A stretch of 64,000 nucleotides of DNA from Nectonema munidae (GCA_030549495.1 JAUIRK010000903.1:1116001-1180000), one strand, 5' to 3'; counted from the first letter of the stretch, positions 45,640 to 58,554 are shown. Notes: generated by a model not told the origin, from the sequence alone. A program made the numbers and translations.

Positions 45640-47398
45640 ATTCATAAACATATTACTTTTTTGCAAATTATACATGCTGAATGAAATTTTCTGTCATTCC
45701 TAGAAACTTTACATCTTTTAGCCGTAACCAACTTTACAGGGCCTTGATTTTCTTTTTTGCATGAATATCCACAAAGTTCTAAAGAAATAACAACATTTTT
45801 TGGAAACTTTTGGGATTTTTCATTCTTCTATTTATATGTTGATCGACAAGCTGGTAGCCCAAGTTTACCGAGAAGTCATAATGCGATACTTGAACTGAAT
45901 TAATTTTGTTATAAACATAATTAGCATCTATGCAAGACAAATCTAGAAGGTTACACATGAAAGCAAATGGCCATCTTTTACACTTGCTTTTACAAAAGAA
46001 AGCCCTTGCTTTTTTATCAATTATATCAACGCCACTTTTTGATTTATCGTAAAATAAAACTTGTCTCGGTTGTTCATTATTATTATTTTGATAGCTTAAA
46101 GTATCAAAAGAGTCAATTAACAAAGAAAAGACTTTTTGTCATAAAAACAACACAACAATTTTTTTTATTGAAAAAAATAGACTTTCTTCTTTTTTAACTT
46201 TGAGTTTAGCTATACTTTTTGAAGGAAGACATCTTTTATTTTTCTTTGTTGTTCCCCCATATGTTGTCTTTTGATTCAGAAGTTCATCAACAAGATTACA
46301 GGAAGAAAAAAAATTGTCACCAGTTAAATTTTTACCTGAATTCATAAAGGGCTTCATAAGATCAAAAACGATAGAACCAGTTTTACCCAAACACGTTTGT
46401 GGAAGACTATCTTTTGAACCGATATAAACTAGACCATTGAAAACATATTCCCCTCCACTGCTTGCAATCAAAACACTTTGATCTCAAACTTTCCGGTTTA
46501 GAAGGAATGTACTGCTTGAAACTCACATTACTGTGAAACTCCAATAATTGCACATCAATAGTTAAGTAAGGAGGCGCAACTACATATTCTTGAAAGCTTT
46601 GAAAAACTTTTTCACTTAGAAATCGTATAGGAGCTAAAGAATCTTCTTTGTCTCTTCTCAACTTATCGTCGAAACGTAAAAAACTTTTTATTTCAAGAAA
46701 TCTTTTTTGAGACATTGTAGCTCTAAATATAGGCTGTCCAATGTCCATGTTTATTAGACCAATGATTCAAGGGAGACATCCATCATTATATGCTCCGCCA
46801 AGAATAAGCAAGCCAAAAAAAGCATTCATTTCTATTTCGTCAATGACATCCCATTTCTTTCTTTTTTTTTTACCAGATTCAAGATAATGCAAATTGATGG
46901 TCCTTCTTGCATGCAAGTTTGTGTAAACAGTTGAATGCTCTTTCAAATAAAAATTTCATTGCAAAAAAAAAGAAATGCTTCAATTTCTTTCTTAGGATTT
47001 ATTTTATGATTAATTTTGAATGGTTCTTTTTTGAAAATATTTTCAGATCTTTGTCGATCAGAGTTAGAAGAACCATTATTGCTCCATTCTCTTCCATCAG
47101 GTGCAAGAAAAGTTATTTCTGAACTATCATAATTTCTTGGAGAAAGCTGATCCCTATAGAAGTCACTTTCGCTCTCGGATGATGGAGAACTTGGTTCGTA
47201 AAAAGCTTCGCTTATTTTTGAAGAAACTGAATCATTCTCGTACGATTCAGCGTTACTTTGATATTCTTGTAAAGAAGTTTCGCCTTCTAATTCACTAAGA
47301 TTCTCAACAATTTGTTCTTCATTATCACTAAATGCGAACAAAGATTGATCAATTTTAGTCAATGCCTTATCTTTTGTAGATCTTTTTGAACGAAACAT
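45640..47398 (-). pseudogene. piggyBac transposase gene (broken), minus strand
   Basis: Read on the minus strand from ATG 47398. A Ser/Glu-rich acidic N-terminus is followed by ITFLAPDGREWSNNG. After frame changes comes MSQKRFLEIKSFLRFDDKLR and LAPIRFLSEK (46700-46600), then LTIDVQLLEFHSNVSFKQYI with the first catalytic Asp and IPSKPE. NLTGDNFFSS near 46320 carries the second Asp, and YDKSKSGVDIIDKKARAF near 46040 the third, followed by KRWPFAFMCNLLDLS. A Cys-rich C-terminus (RCKVSRNDRKFH, CIICKKVIC) near 45700-45640 is the zinc-binding end. All parts of a full-length (about 580 aa) transposase are present, with at least four frame breaks, so it is inactive but not very old. It differs from the 28.6-kb copy. 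Confidence 0.9.
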
Positions 47399-48639
47399 TT
47401 CAAGATAAAAATAAAACACAGCTAAAGAAAAAAATGAAGAGAGAGCTACGCGATTGGTGCTATAACAGCTTTTTTTAGATTGATAATAAATCAAAAAGTA
47501 AAATCTGTGAAAAAACTTTACTCTTTTACGTAATATTGTGCAATGCAAACAGCCTATATTATAAACTGCATATCATAATAATAAATCAAAGAGTAATATT
47601 TGTTCAATGATGCTTTGCTTAATATTGAGCAATGCAAAAGAACTACATTTGCCTACAAAAATACGGGTAAAAATTACCCAAGGTTGTACTTTAATACAAA
47701 CAATGCATTCTTTTTTTCCCAGTTACTCAAAAATCATGAAACTCAACATGGATATTAAAAAAAACTAAAATATTAAATGTCATTAATTAAATTTTAAACT
47801 ATTTTTAATTAAATTATGAGCAGAATGAAACTCTAAAAGTACTGTTGCGTAAAATTTACCAATGGTTGTAAACTAACCGTAGAATCCATTATTAAAAGTA
47901 ATAAAAAACAAAGAACACATTGAAGTTGGAAGAAATTAAATAACAAGTTTTTTAAAGCAAAAAAATCTCAGATATTTTTATATCAAACTTTGATATATTT
48001 TTATTAAAAGCTCAAAACACATTTTGATTCAAATAATTTTCGATCAAACATTGAGTTACAAGTTCAAAGTCATTCAAAAATTTGTTGAAATTTCCTGTAT
48101 TAAAGTTTTTACGTATTTATTTAACACTATTTTATAAATACTAGTGATGCTTCAAAAAACTAAAATATGATTGTTGAAAAAAGACAAAGTAGAATTGAAA
48201 AAAGACAAAATATAGATATTTTTTTTCCTTTATATATGGAATATAGAATTCACACCTAATAGTAAAAATCATTCATACTTAAATGATATATTTTGATATT
48301 TTAAAAACATGCCCATAATCATAACTGCAAAAGATATACCAAAGCTTTTTCTAACATAATTCTGAGTTTTGTCACAATTATGTCTTTTACATCAAATGTA
48401 TACAAGCTATTCCTTTTTGTAGTATGGAATTTTATTCATAGTAAAAGTAATGTTGTTTGTTGTAAGCAGTCACACATCATATCTTTCACATCGGTTTCCT
48501 ATTCCTCATTATCATAATTGTTTTTTTCACAAACACCTACTTTTACAATACTAGATTTTTGTTCCGTGAAATAGAAAAAAGTAAATGAACATCTTTCTTA
48601 TTGGCAAATGCGCTATCATCTATAGAATAGAAGAAGGAT
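47399..48639. other. 5' flank of the minus-strand piggyBac and AT-rich DNA
   Basis: Two similar stretches, ACGGGTAAAAATTACCCAAG at 47663 with GGTTGTACTTTAA, and GCGTAAAATTTACCAATGG at 47847 with TTGTAAACTAA, lie about 185 bp apart in direct orientation. They may be terminal or subterminal repeats of the piggyBac. The other end was not found. The rest is AT-rich and featureless. Confidence 0.4.
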
Positions 48640-49400
48640 TTTAGTGAAAATGAAAATACTAAAAATGAAGAATTGAAATTGGAGGAATCCAAATCCAAAG
48701 TTCACTAAATTCAGGGCGATTAGATGAAGTTGAGAGTGCTGATGATGGAGAAATTTATATATTCGTAGAAAAGAATAAAGAAGATTGTTATTATGAAGAA
48801 TATGTTGCAAATGATGATAGCCATTATGATAATGATGGAGGAGAAGTATAAGAAACTGCTGAAAATTATGAGGATCAAGAGAACTCATTGTCTAATGAAG
48901 AGATCAAGTGTGGTAACATAATGTATTCTAAGGATCCACATTTAGTTCGGTCTTCTTCAAGAAAGATTTGAAAAGAAATACCTATTTCTAATTCCGAAGA
49001 TGAACTAAGTGCATTTTTGTTAATTTTATGATGATGACATGTTTTTGCAAATTCAACGACTCACAAATCGAAAAGAGATGGATTTCATAAAAAACTACGT
49101 TCATTGTAAGAAACTTATCCATCCTTAATGAAATAATTTCCGCTTCAAGAGCTTGAGAATAAAGAAAGAAAATTGGCAAGTTTGCAGTAGTCAGGGAGGT
49201 TTGGACTATACTAAAAAAAAGTGTTCCCATGTTTGTTCCCAGAAAGTACTCTGGGCGTTGATGAACAGCTTTATGGATATAGAAGGCATATACCAGAACG
49301 GACTTTTAATTCCAAACAAGCCAAGAAAATATGCAATCAAAAAATTTTTACCAAATAAATTCCAAAAATCTTTTTTTTGTAATTTGCTAAACTCTTATTT
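48640..49400 (+). pseudogene. piggyBac transposase relic, plus strand
   Basis: An acidic plus-strand stretch (EVESADDGEIYIFVEKNKED and on, 48725-48850) is followed by KCGNIMYSKDPHLVRSSSRK, comparable to the basic G..W.K.P...SRTR segment of piggyBac. Near 49250-49350 TLGVDEQLYGYRRHIPERTF and, in another frame, IPNKPRKYAIK match the TVDEQL..FRGR.P.R.Y.P.KP.KYGIK block containing the first catalytic Asp. The remainder is missing, cut at 49399 where a TTAA-ended repeat begins. The minus-strand frame 48616-48888 (His/Leu-rich) is merely the antisense of the acidic stretch. Confidence 0.7.
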
Positions 49401-49500
49401 AACCCTTCCAGACGAGTGTGTCACTGGTGTATCATGAAATGAAAATCCTCTGCCGCATATAAAATTCCATTGAAATTAAAAGTAGACGATTATTCTTAAA
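49399..49500 (+). repeat. TTAA-ended dispersed repeat, left-end copy
   Basis: Starts TTAACCCTTCCAGACGAGTG, then TGTCACTGGTGTATCATGAA, AAATTCCATTGAAATTAAAA and TAGACGATTATTC. It is in the same orientation and order as the copy at 34837. It abuts the piggyBac relic exactly at TTAA. Confidence 0.65.
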
Positions 49501-50170
49501 AATTATGGCCCTCAAAGGATTAAAAAACGTATTGAATCGCTAAAAGTTTGTTCAAATTGATATAAAATCTTTGAAAACATAAATTATAACCCCTATCTAC
49601 TCTACCTTAATATTAAGAATCACCCCTTCTAAATAAACCTCTTTGATTTTTCATGATGTAATAATATGAATGCAATAATTAATTAATGAAAAACTTTTTA
49701 GAAGTTTTCGAAAAATAAGCTAATTTCAAATTTCAACAAACTTTCTTTTCCTAAATGTTTAAGTTTTTTGTGTAAGATAGGGTTGTGCATATCTCCACAC
49801 CCACTAGTGCAATCAACTAGGGTGTATATTAGGGTTAGTAGTAAAAAATTTTTATTTTTTTATTTTCTATTATTTATTTTTCTACCCGGGTGTTTTTTTA
49901 AGTGAACAATTTCTTAAGAAACATGAAAATATAATAAATTTTAAGTTTCAACGAAAAAAACCTTTCTCAGGATATAAATCATAAAATACAAATTGAAATA
50001 AATTTAATATATCTTTTGAATATGAGAATTGGTATTGAAAATTTTATAAAAATTTATTTATAAATTAAAATATGCATAATTCTTTTAATAAAGCTATATA
50101 AAAACTATTATGAAACAAACTATATTTATAACAACATATGATTTTAGTTTTTTTATTCTTTTTTCCAACT
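49501..50170. other. AT-rich sequence, nothing recognised
   Basis: No coding or repeat signal identified, apart from continued weak similarity to the interior of the TTAA-ended family. Confidence 0.45.
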
Positions 50171-50175
50171 AAAAA

Positions 50176-51800
50176 TGACTGAATTCAAGTCTAGTTTTGT
50201 TATAGCGAAAAATTCTGAAACTTGGAGAAAAAATCTATCACGAAGCACGCAAGAACCTTACCTAGAATTGAAGATTTCAAAAATTTCACAAGATTACCTA
50301 AAAAGATTGACATTCTTGGTTGTTAGAGAAAGTAAAATTCAAATAAGATAGGATAAAAAATATTTTTCAAGAATTATCAAGTTTATGGGATAAAATAAGT
50401 TTTCCTCAACTTAGTGAGCAAGCAATTATTGCTAAATTTAAAAAATTAATTTTGGAATATGAAAAAAATCAAAAGTATATTCTAAAAGTAAGTTTAATGA
50501 AAAGTTATCTACTTTGTTTGACATTACAAAAGTAGATGGAAATTGGTTGTGTAGAGAAGATAAACCATTTTATACAAAGCAGATTGAATCAAATGGAAAG
50601 ATTGGTTATGTGACAAGTAAACTAGCTCCAATTTCTTCCATTCTTCCAACAAAAAGAAAAAAAATCAAATGATAATAATTTTATGCATTCTGAAAAACAC
50701 GAAAACTCTAGTAGATCATCATTACAGCTCTGACACCTGTCATGAAGACTTAAATTTAGAAACGACCAACAAAAGAAAGAAAAAATGTTCTACATCCCAA
50801 TCTGTTAACTTAGTATCGAATGTATGTTTAAGTCTTTCAAGAGAGGGAAAGAACTTGTTAACTCGATCACAATCTGGAAAATTTAAAGGTATGATTGCAC
50901 GTGGTAAACTAATAGAATTAAATATAAAAAACGTTAGAAGAACAAAAGAAATTTTGCTTACATTTCGACGATAAGAGATTACCAGTTAAAAACGATAAAA
51001 AGCTTGAAGAATATGAAGTAGTATGTCGTCTTCAAAATCCTGATCTTAAAATTAAATTAGGAGTTTTCAGATGTGAAAACAGTTCAGCTAAAAGCATTTT
51101 CGAAGGTATGATAAAAGTTCTTGATGAATACGATGCATGATCAGTAAAAATGATTTTGTGACACTACACCTACAAATACTGGTGATTCTTCAGGAATTGT
51201 AGTGCGACTCCAGCAGAAAATGTTGAGTTTAGATTTGAATTCACCTCAATTTGTTGGTTGCCAACATCATATTTTGGAAAGAATTTGAGACATGTCCTTG
51301 ATTTTTATTTTTCCGCAAGCTCAATTGATCCTTGTATGAATTATGAGTTTATACAAAATGATAGTAAAAAACTATGATGGTTTGAAAAAATTATATACAC
51401 CTGAAATCGAAATGCCTGATTTTAAAAACCTTGGTTGGAGAAATGATTTTAAGTTTTTGTTCATTTTATGCTATGGGTATAGAGATTCCAAAAAAATAAA
51501 TTACATGCAATAAGTTGAAAATCATTACCTGTACTGCATGCATAATGCTTGATGGAACTACAGAGCCTTTTACGCTCTTATTGCATATTTTATTTTACCT
51601 GATTACAGGAAAAAAACTAGAAAGTGCAATGAACTTTATACCTTATGATTGGCAAGAAGTATGCTTTTTCAACCAAAAATTTAAAAATCGAGACTATGTA
51701 AAACTTCTTCGTTGCATTGAGAAGACGAAATGCAAAGATGCCGAAAAGTACTTCAATATATTTTTTGAAATTTTTTCAATATATTTTTATTTTTGCAAAA
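50176..51800 (+). pseudogene. Relic of a second repetitive transposase-like family (DTT/CQHH type)
   Basis: The start MTEFKSSFVIAKNSETWRKN is followed by broken plus-strand frames. At about 51150-51290 the text DTTPTNTGDSSGIVVRLQQK and FVGCQHHILERI corresponds to the DTTS.NTG..NG.V..LQ and ISCQHH.L.R.L signature of an uncharacterised repetitive family known from arthropods and cnidarians. YDGLKKLYTPEIEMPDF and LGWRNDFKFLFILCY follow, then at 51515-51780 a frame-shifted ARWN-like segment, LESAMNFIPYDWQEVCFFNQ and KFKNRDYVKLLRCIEK. The shared D-T-T and C-x-H-H-I-x-E/D layout relates it to the relic at 37870. It is broken in several places. Function is unknown; a transposase role is inferred. 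Confidence 0.6.
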
Positions 51801-53264
51801 TTTAGCTTATCAAAATTAGATAAATTGCCTCCTGGGGGACTTTTTTGAAAGATAAATCAGTTTTAGCACATATAATTTTTATATCAAAAAGTTCATTGAA
51901 AAATACTACAGGGTTAACATGAAAAAAAATTTCATAGATATTCCTATTGAATATAACTTGATAGAAAATACCGAGTTGAAAGTTTAAATGAATCAACGAA
52001 ATTAACATTAGGTAAAAGAATAAAAAATTCCACATCCCTCCTCTTAACATCTGATGTAAAGCATAAGATTTGTACATAGAAACATTTATAAACGTAGACG
52101 ATTCATATTTTGGTAAAATCGAAAATTGAGGACTCAGGTCGTTAATAACTTTGAATATTTATAAATGGAAAATTATTTGAAATTGACACATGTCAATTAT
52201 CCATCTCATTATGGAAAGAAATTCATTGGTTTTTTATACCTCATCAAGTTTGTAAACAATATCTGTTACCGGTTTGCTGAAAATCCTAATTGATCAGCGT
52301 TAAAAACCATTGTTTGAGTTCCTCTTGTACCATTTTGAAACCTTTTTAAATAAATACTGACAAATTTCTTAATTTTTGACAAACTTTGTATTTCGTTGAA
52401 AAATATGTCATTTCTACACAAAATGACACTATCAATTATTTATATCTTTGATTTGAATTTTGAAAGAAACCATCTTATACTTTAACAGAGTGATACTAAT
52501 CTTTGTATAAATACGAAATGAGGGTAATTGTTATTTATTCAATTTCAAGTCAAAATTCTAAGAAAAAATGCTAACTTTTTTCATGTATTTATACATAGAA
52601 TACAACTTAGTACTATTTATAAAAGTGTATGATAATTATATTAAAACTTACATTCGTTTTCTTGAAAGACATTGAAAGGATAACTTGATCAACCAAAACA
52701 TTTTTTGATTGCCATATAAATAACCAATTAAATTGCGGTATTCTTGATTGACACTTTTACAAAGCATTTGCTGCGAGATCCTCTGCATTAACAATTTATA
52801 TAAAGATTCATTAATGCTATTATGGTTGTTATTATTACAAGAATGATATTATTATTTTTATCATTAATGTATTTATAGTATAAGCACATTGTGAGATTTT
52901 AATTCTGTCAAAATATTGAGGATAATTAGTTTTTATGTTGTGTGGCATTTAAATCAGCTCCGTCTCTCCACAGCCTACTATATGGTGTCACTAATTCAAC
53001 GTTCTAGCACGCAGAGATCGTGGTGATAGAGCACATATAGAGAAGGTGTATATCTTGAGCACTGTTTCCTATTCCACATCACGTACCTTGCAGCAAATTA
53101 TTCCAGCGCCATAAAGGGAGAGTCCTGAAAAGTGTCTGCTTGCAAATCTTTCTTCTTCTGCTTCTTCTTCTGCTAATTTGCTTGTCATAATAAATCCAAT
53201 GTTTTCAATATAAATAAAGAAATAATCTAATTTCCATATCTTTTTCGCCTGGCACACAGCATAC
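51801..53264 (+). other. Upstream region of the FoxC-type gene
   Basis: AT-rich to about 52920, then a mixed-composition block at 52950-53110 that probably contains the promoter or 5' UTR, though no TATA box or initiator is certain. CTTTTTCGCCTGGCACACAG ending at 53259 resembles a splice acceptor six bases before the ATG. Frames on the minus strand (51802-52077, 53069-53296) have no domain. Confidence 0.45.
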
Positions 53265-53744
53265 ATGCAAAGTGTCAATTCGTTTAATCCGCGCAATCGC
53301 CATAATCAAAGTGATAGTAAAAATAATAATAATAATAATAAAGGCAATAACAACAATACTAATAGTAGTAATAATATTATCCACAAAAATAATATTCAGG
53401 ATTATTCCTTAATCAGCAGAAGTAGTTGTGGTGCCGCCAAAATTAATGATCTTAACGCGTCTCCTCTTTTCCAGCCCAGACAAGGACTTTCTTCCTCCAC
53501 TTCCGCTGACTCTTCTTCTTACCCGAATTCATTGATTTTTCAGGAAGCCTCTCAATCTTCATATCACTCACAATTTTACTATCCAGGTGATTTTAATGAG
53601 CATAATGGAGTTTGTGAGCAGTCCAACACACCACCTACCAACATCACCGTTCAGCCGAATGCGTACTCCTGCTTCAGTAACAAGTGTTCCGCTTATTTCC
53701 CATATGAAAATCCGTCCTCTGCAAGAAACTGTGACCGCGATATT
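53265..53744 (+). CDS. FoxC: FoxC-type forkhead factor, coding exon 1
   Basis: This encodes 160 residues of the N-terminal region preceding the forkhead domain. The ATG is the first after an in-frame TAA at 53223. The sequence is low-complexity: an Asn run at residues 20-37 (AAT/AAC repeats), then Ser-rich and Tyr/Gln-rich parts (SSYHSQFYYPGDF) like transactivation regions of Fox proteins. It ends ...NCDRDI followed by a consensus donor GTAAGG at 53745, in phase 0. Joining to the next exon gives DRDI then [13 protein letters not shown], matching the D-(M/I)[13 protein letters not shown] junction of FoxC proteins (crocodile in flies, FOXC1/2 in vertebrates). That join, its matching phase and the donor are what identify this exon. 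FoxC factors act in the nucleus in mesoderm and head development. Exact start and any 5' non-coding exon are unproven. Confidence 0.82.
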
Positions 53745-55239
53745 GTAAGGAAATATTACTCACTTTAAAACATCTCTATTATCTATGAAGTATTTGAAGG
53801 ATTTATTCACGATTTCAATCAATAATTTTATTTCGGGATAAATGCATTTCAAATGATTTCAGACATTGCTTTCGGAAAATTTTTCTTCTACTCATGTTTT
53901 TGTATAAATTTTCATGTAACTTAAAGCTGAGGATTTTATTTCACTGAAAGGATTAACGCGTATAACAGAGTCGAATCCAGCATTTTCATCTGGAGAAGTG
54001 GGTTTCTATGTTTTTTCAATTTTTGTGGATTTTAGGGACGAATTTACAATATTCATAAAATCCGCCTTCAGATCCATCTTGTTATATAATAATAGAAGAC
54101 ATTTTTGTAAATTGGCATTTTTCCAATATGCGATGAAATGCAATAAAGTGAAAACAATGTTATCTTTTTCTTTTATAAGAAAAAGAAAATTTATATAATA
54201 CCCAAGGCTTTTTGACAAATTTTACGCCAAATTCAAACATCTAGAATCAATCATTTTTTATGCATCTTATTAATTTTGTTCAAGGTAAATTAGTGAAATA
54301 CGCCAATAATTTATACAAGATTATAAGTGTTATTATCTATATTCGATTATGCTAGAGATTCTTAACTCAAAATGCTACATAGTGTAAGACTTTAAATTTT
54401 ACATCATCCTGGCTATTAGTCAATCTATGAGTCAACATTCTGACTAATGTCCATCATCTAGTCCATCAAAATTTATTGAAAAATATTATGAATTCATTTT
54501 TGTAGAATAACTTCTGGCAAATTCATTAGCCATTTCATACTTTGCCCCCCTCTGGATTCGCCTCTGTATATTCAAACTTATGTTCGAAATTTAATACATG
54601 ATAAAATGTTTTAGCCTGCTATCTGATTTTTTATTGCTATAGACACTCTTACGAAGCCTAAACCATTTTATCAGAGCGGATATGATAAAATATGTCTTTT
54701 ATTTTTTTTATTTTTTTAAAAAAAATCAGAATTTTTAAGATATCAAGATTTTATTTAAAATAAAATCTATAGTCAAGGGTATTAATACTATATTTTCTTT
54801 AAAAGCTTGAACTTTTACTAAAATTTTGAATATACTTTATCGCTGAACACACGGTTTTCACCCTTACAAAAAATTCGAAAATAATTTAAAATATGATTGG
54901 ATAAAATTTAATATCTAGCGAGGCATTAGAGTAGAGATACTCATTTTTAGGCATTTGCTTATTCTTTATTTGTATACAAAATTTGCAAAAAAGTTTTACG
55001 CTCAAATTGCTAAAAATTGAGATTTTAATCATTCAAATTTGATTTAAATCGAAAATCTTTTAAAAATTACATTAAATTTAAATAAACTTTCCACACTTCA
55101 ACCAAAAAAGGATCTATATTCATCATTTTATAGCATGTACCATCTCACTTTTGCTTACTTCATTTTTGCGTAGCGGGTAATTTTTCAAGCCACTAGTTTA
55201 GTTCTACTGATTATTAGCTCTATGTTTAATATACATTTT
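53745..55239 (+). other. FoxC intron 1, first part
   Basis: Intron sequence. At 54540-54566 CCCCCCTCTGGATTCGCCTC reads in reverse complement as a hAT-type end (CAGAGGCGAATCCAGAGGG); the partner end was not found. Other frames here (53998-54218) are chance. No further structure recognised. Confidence 0.6.
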
Positions 55240-56968
55240 AATAATTTTTGTTTTTTATTTACTTTTTAAATATACAATGAAAACTCAAATTGGCAATACC
55301 AACTATTTAAGCTAGTAGGTTGAAAGCAGTAATTTCAATATCATTAGTTTTCTGTATTTATACAAATTGTCTCATTATTCTGATGTAAGTTAAATGGTTG
55401 AAGAAGATTCCAAAAATTTACTTTTTAAATATACAATGAAAACTCAAATTGGCAATACCAACTATTTAAGCTAGTAGTAATATATGATAGGTTGAAAGCA
55501 GTAATTTCAATATCATTAGTTTTCTCTATTTATACAAATTGTCTCATTATTCTGATGTAAGTTAAATGGTTGAGGAAGATTCTAAAAATTTACTTTTTAA
55601 ATATACAATGAAAACTCAAATTGGCATACCAACTATTTAAGCTAGTAGTAATATATGATAGGTTGAAAGCAGTAATTTCAATATCATTTATTTTCTGTAT
55701 TTATACAAATTGTCTCATTATTCTGATGTAAGTTAAATGGTTGAAGAAGATTCCAAAAATTTAATTTTTAAATATACAATGAAAACTCAAATTGGCAATA
55801 CCAACTATTTAAGCTAGTAGTAATATATGATAGGTTGAAAGCAGTAATTTCAATATCATTAGTTTTCTGTATTTATACAAATTGTCTCATTATTCTGATG
55901 TAAGTTAAATGGTTGAAGAAGATTTCAAAAATTTAATTTTTAAATATACAATGAAAACTTAAATTGGCAATACCAACTATTTAAGCTAGTAGTAATATAT
56001 GATAGGTTGAAAGCAGTAATTTCAATATCATTAGTTTTCTGTATTTATACAAATTGTCTCATTATTCTGATGTAAGTTAAATGGTTGAAGAAGATTCCAA
56101 AAATTTACTTTTTAAATATACAATGAAAACTTAAATTGGCAATACCAACTATTTAAGCTAGTAGTAATATATGATAGGTTGAAAGCAGTAATTTCAATAT
56201 CATTAGTTTTCTGTATTTATACAAATTGTCTCATTATTCTGATGTAAGTTAAATGGTTGAAGAAGATTCCAAAAATTTACTTTTTAAATATACAATGAAA
56301 ACTCAAATTGGCAATACCAACTATTTAAGCTAGTAGTAATATATGATAGGTTAAAAGCAGTAATTTCAATATCATTAGTTTTCTGTATTTATACAAATTG
56401 TCTCATTATTCTGATGTAAGTTAAATGGTTGAAGAAGATTCCAAAAATTTACTTTTTAAATATACAATGAAAACTCAAATTGGCAATACCAACTATTTAA
56501 GCTAGTAGTAATATATGATAGGTTAAAAGCAGTAATTTCAATATCATTTATTTTCTGTATTTATACAAATTGTCTCATTATTCTGATGTAAGTTAAATGG
56601 TTGAAGAAGATTCCAAAAATTTAATTTTTAAATATACAATGAAAACTCAAATTGGCAATACCAACTATTTAATCTAGTAGTAATATATGATAGGTTGAAA
56701 GCAGTAATTTCAATATCATTAGTTTTCTGTATTTATACAAATTGTCTCATTATTCTGATGTAAGTTAAATGGTTGAAGAAGATTCCAAAAATTTACTTTT
56801 TAAATATACAATGAAAACTCAAATTGGCAATACCAACTATTTAAGCTAGTAGTAATATATGATAGGTTGAAAGCAGTAATTTCAATATCATTAGTTTTCT
56901 CTATTTATACAAATTGTCTCATTATTCTGATGTAAGTTAAATGGTTGAGGAAGATTCTAAAAATTTGG
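55240..56968. repeat. 172-bp tandem array, ten copies, in FoxC intron
   Basis: The landmark AAATATACAATGAAAACT occurs at about 55268, 55428, 55599, 55770, 55942, 56114, 56286, 56458, 56630 and 56801, so the period is 171-172 bp. The first copy lacks a 12-bp segment (GTAATATATGAT). Copies are roughly 97-99% identical. Shared variants link non-adjacent copies: copies 2 and 10 both have TTTTCTCTATT and GAGGAAGATTCTAAA, and copies 3 and 8 both have ATCATTTATTTTCTG. That pattern is expected from unequal crossing-over or block amplification. It is non-coding. Confidence 0.96.
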
Positions 56969-58554
56969 CACGTCTTCATCGGAAAACACTATATTTGCCG
57001 CATATCCCATAAAAGACTGGTGATTCCCTTTTGGGATGTTTTTCCTTCACAAAAAACATGCGTTATTTCTCTTTATAACATAGAGAGACTACCTAAATAT
57101 AATTAGTTCTAATTAAATATAGTAAAAAAGGGGGCTTGGACTTTGATTTTTATCAGGGATAAAATTTTTACAAACAAGATATTCGTAAGCTCTTTATCTC
57201 TAAGAATAATATTGATATAAATGTAGAAAACTAATAATGTTCAAATTGTTGCTTAACCACTTAAGGAATGATACAAGTATAACAAGGTATAGATATGGAC
57301 CAAGGAGGCATAGACGTAATTTTCTTTATCAAAACAACTTTCATAAGAGACATCTTTTCTAATAGAGCTTTTTTTTGCTTATTAGAACATCTGATCAATT
57401 GGTAAATAAGAGAAGTTTGCTTTTGTTGGCTCCCATATAAATCTATCTTATTACTATTATAGGGGAAATCTGTCAATCAAATAAAAGTAATGTTTATTTG
57501 AGACTATAAGTGTGTATTTCCTTTTCAAGGAAGTGATGACTTGGAAAGAGTGAGAGTTTGTTCCTGTTAGCAATAGAAGGCTTATATGTTTTTATATGGG
57601 GATAAAAGAAGATAACAATAATATAGGACAAAGATTGTGAAACTATGTACTCCCCAGCCAAGGCAGAGATAGATATCACGCAAAGCATATATCCTACTAT
57701 ACTAATTACAAACAAGAAACACGTGTCTCCCCAAAATGCTCTAACATATATCATCTTATAAGCTTTGCATATCTTTAATTTTCTTTGAGGGAAAAAGAAA
57801 TTTCATATGTGCAGTACACAAATATAATTGTAACAGCGTATCTTCAGATATGGATTTGCTAATAGAATTCCATAAAATTTTGAATTGGGGAGAGGGCAGG
57901 GCGCTTTAAATACAAATAAAATCATACCATTCCATAATATTAACTTTTGAGACGATTTCAAAGAGTGGAAGTGAGGGAAATAAAATAATTGACAATTAAA
58001 GTTGATAGCGGTAAAACAACAGTAATGCATATATTTATATACAAGTCTCTAGCAATGTTCGTTAGTGCGCCTTATCATAAGGCTAAACCGAACAGCTTCC
58101 TTCCTCTTCAAATAACTCAATTGAGATATAAAAGCAACAATCTAAATGGAAGTAATACATAAATTGTGCGCAGCAATAGGTCGACCCAAAATATAAGGGA
58201 CAATTAATGGGAATTTAATTCTAGAAGCTGACATGTATTTGCTAATAAAATATAAATGATTCAAAAGATATTTTATATTCTATGTGCTATAAATTATTTT
58301 GGCTCTGGTCCTTCTCTAAAATTTTTTTGGCGTTCTGGTCAAAATTCTATGGGTGCGTCAGTTGCCTGCTTACGTTATTTTGTGATTAGAAAGATTTAAA
58401 AATCGGAACTTTATTCCATATGGGCCCATAAACTACAGCAATTTCATTTATTCTCTAAAAATTTTTTATAAAAAGATCGAGGTATCACAGAAGATAGGAA
58501 AGCTTTTAAAAGTGAAATATTACATTTGGCAAGGGCAGCGGTCTTCTATTTCAC
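56969..58554. other. FoxC intron 1, middle part
   Basis: No repeat recognised. Composition at 57000-58200 is somewhat less AT-rich than elsewhere, and minus-strand frames 57261-57476, 57494-57754 and 57803-58030 lack domains. The stretch could hold cis-regulatory sequence, but nothing in it proves that. Confidence 0.4.

Noticed and set aside
48616-48888. His/Leu-rich minus-strand frame
   Set aside because: Antisense of the acidic N-terminal stretch of the plus-strand piggyBac relic.
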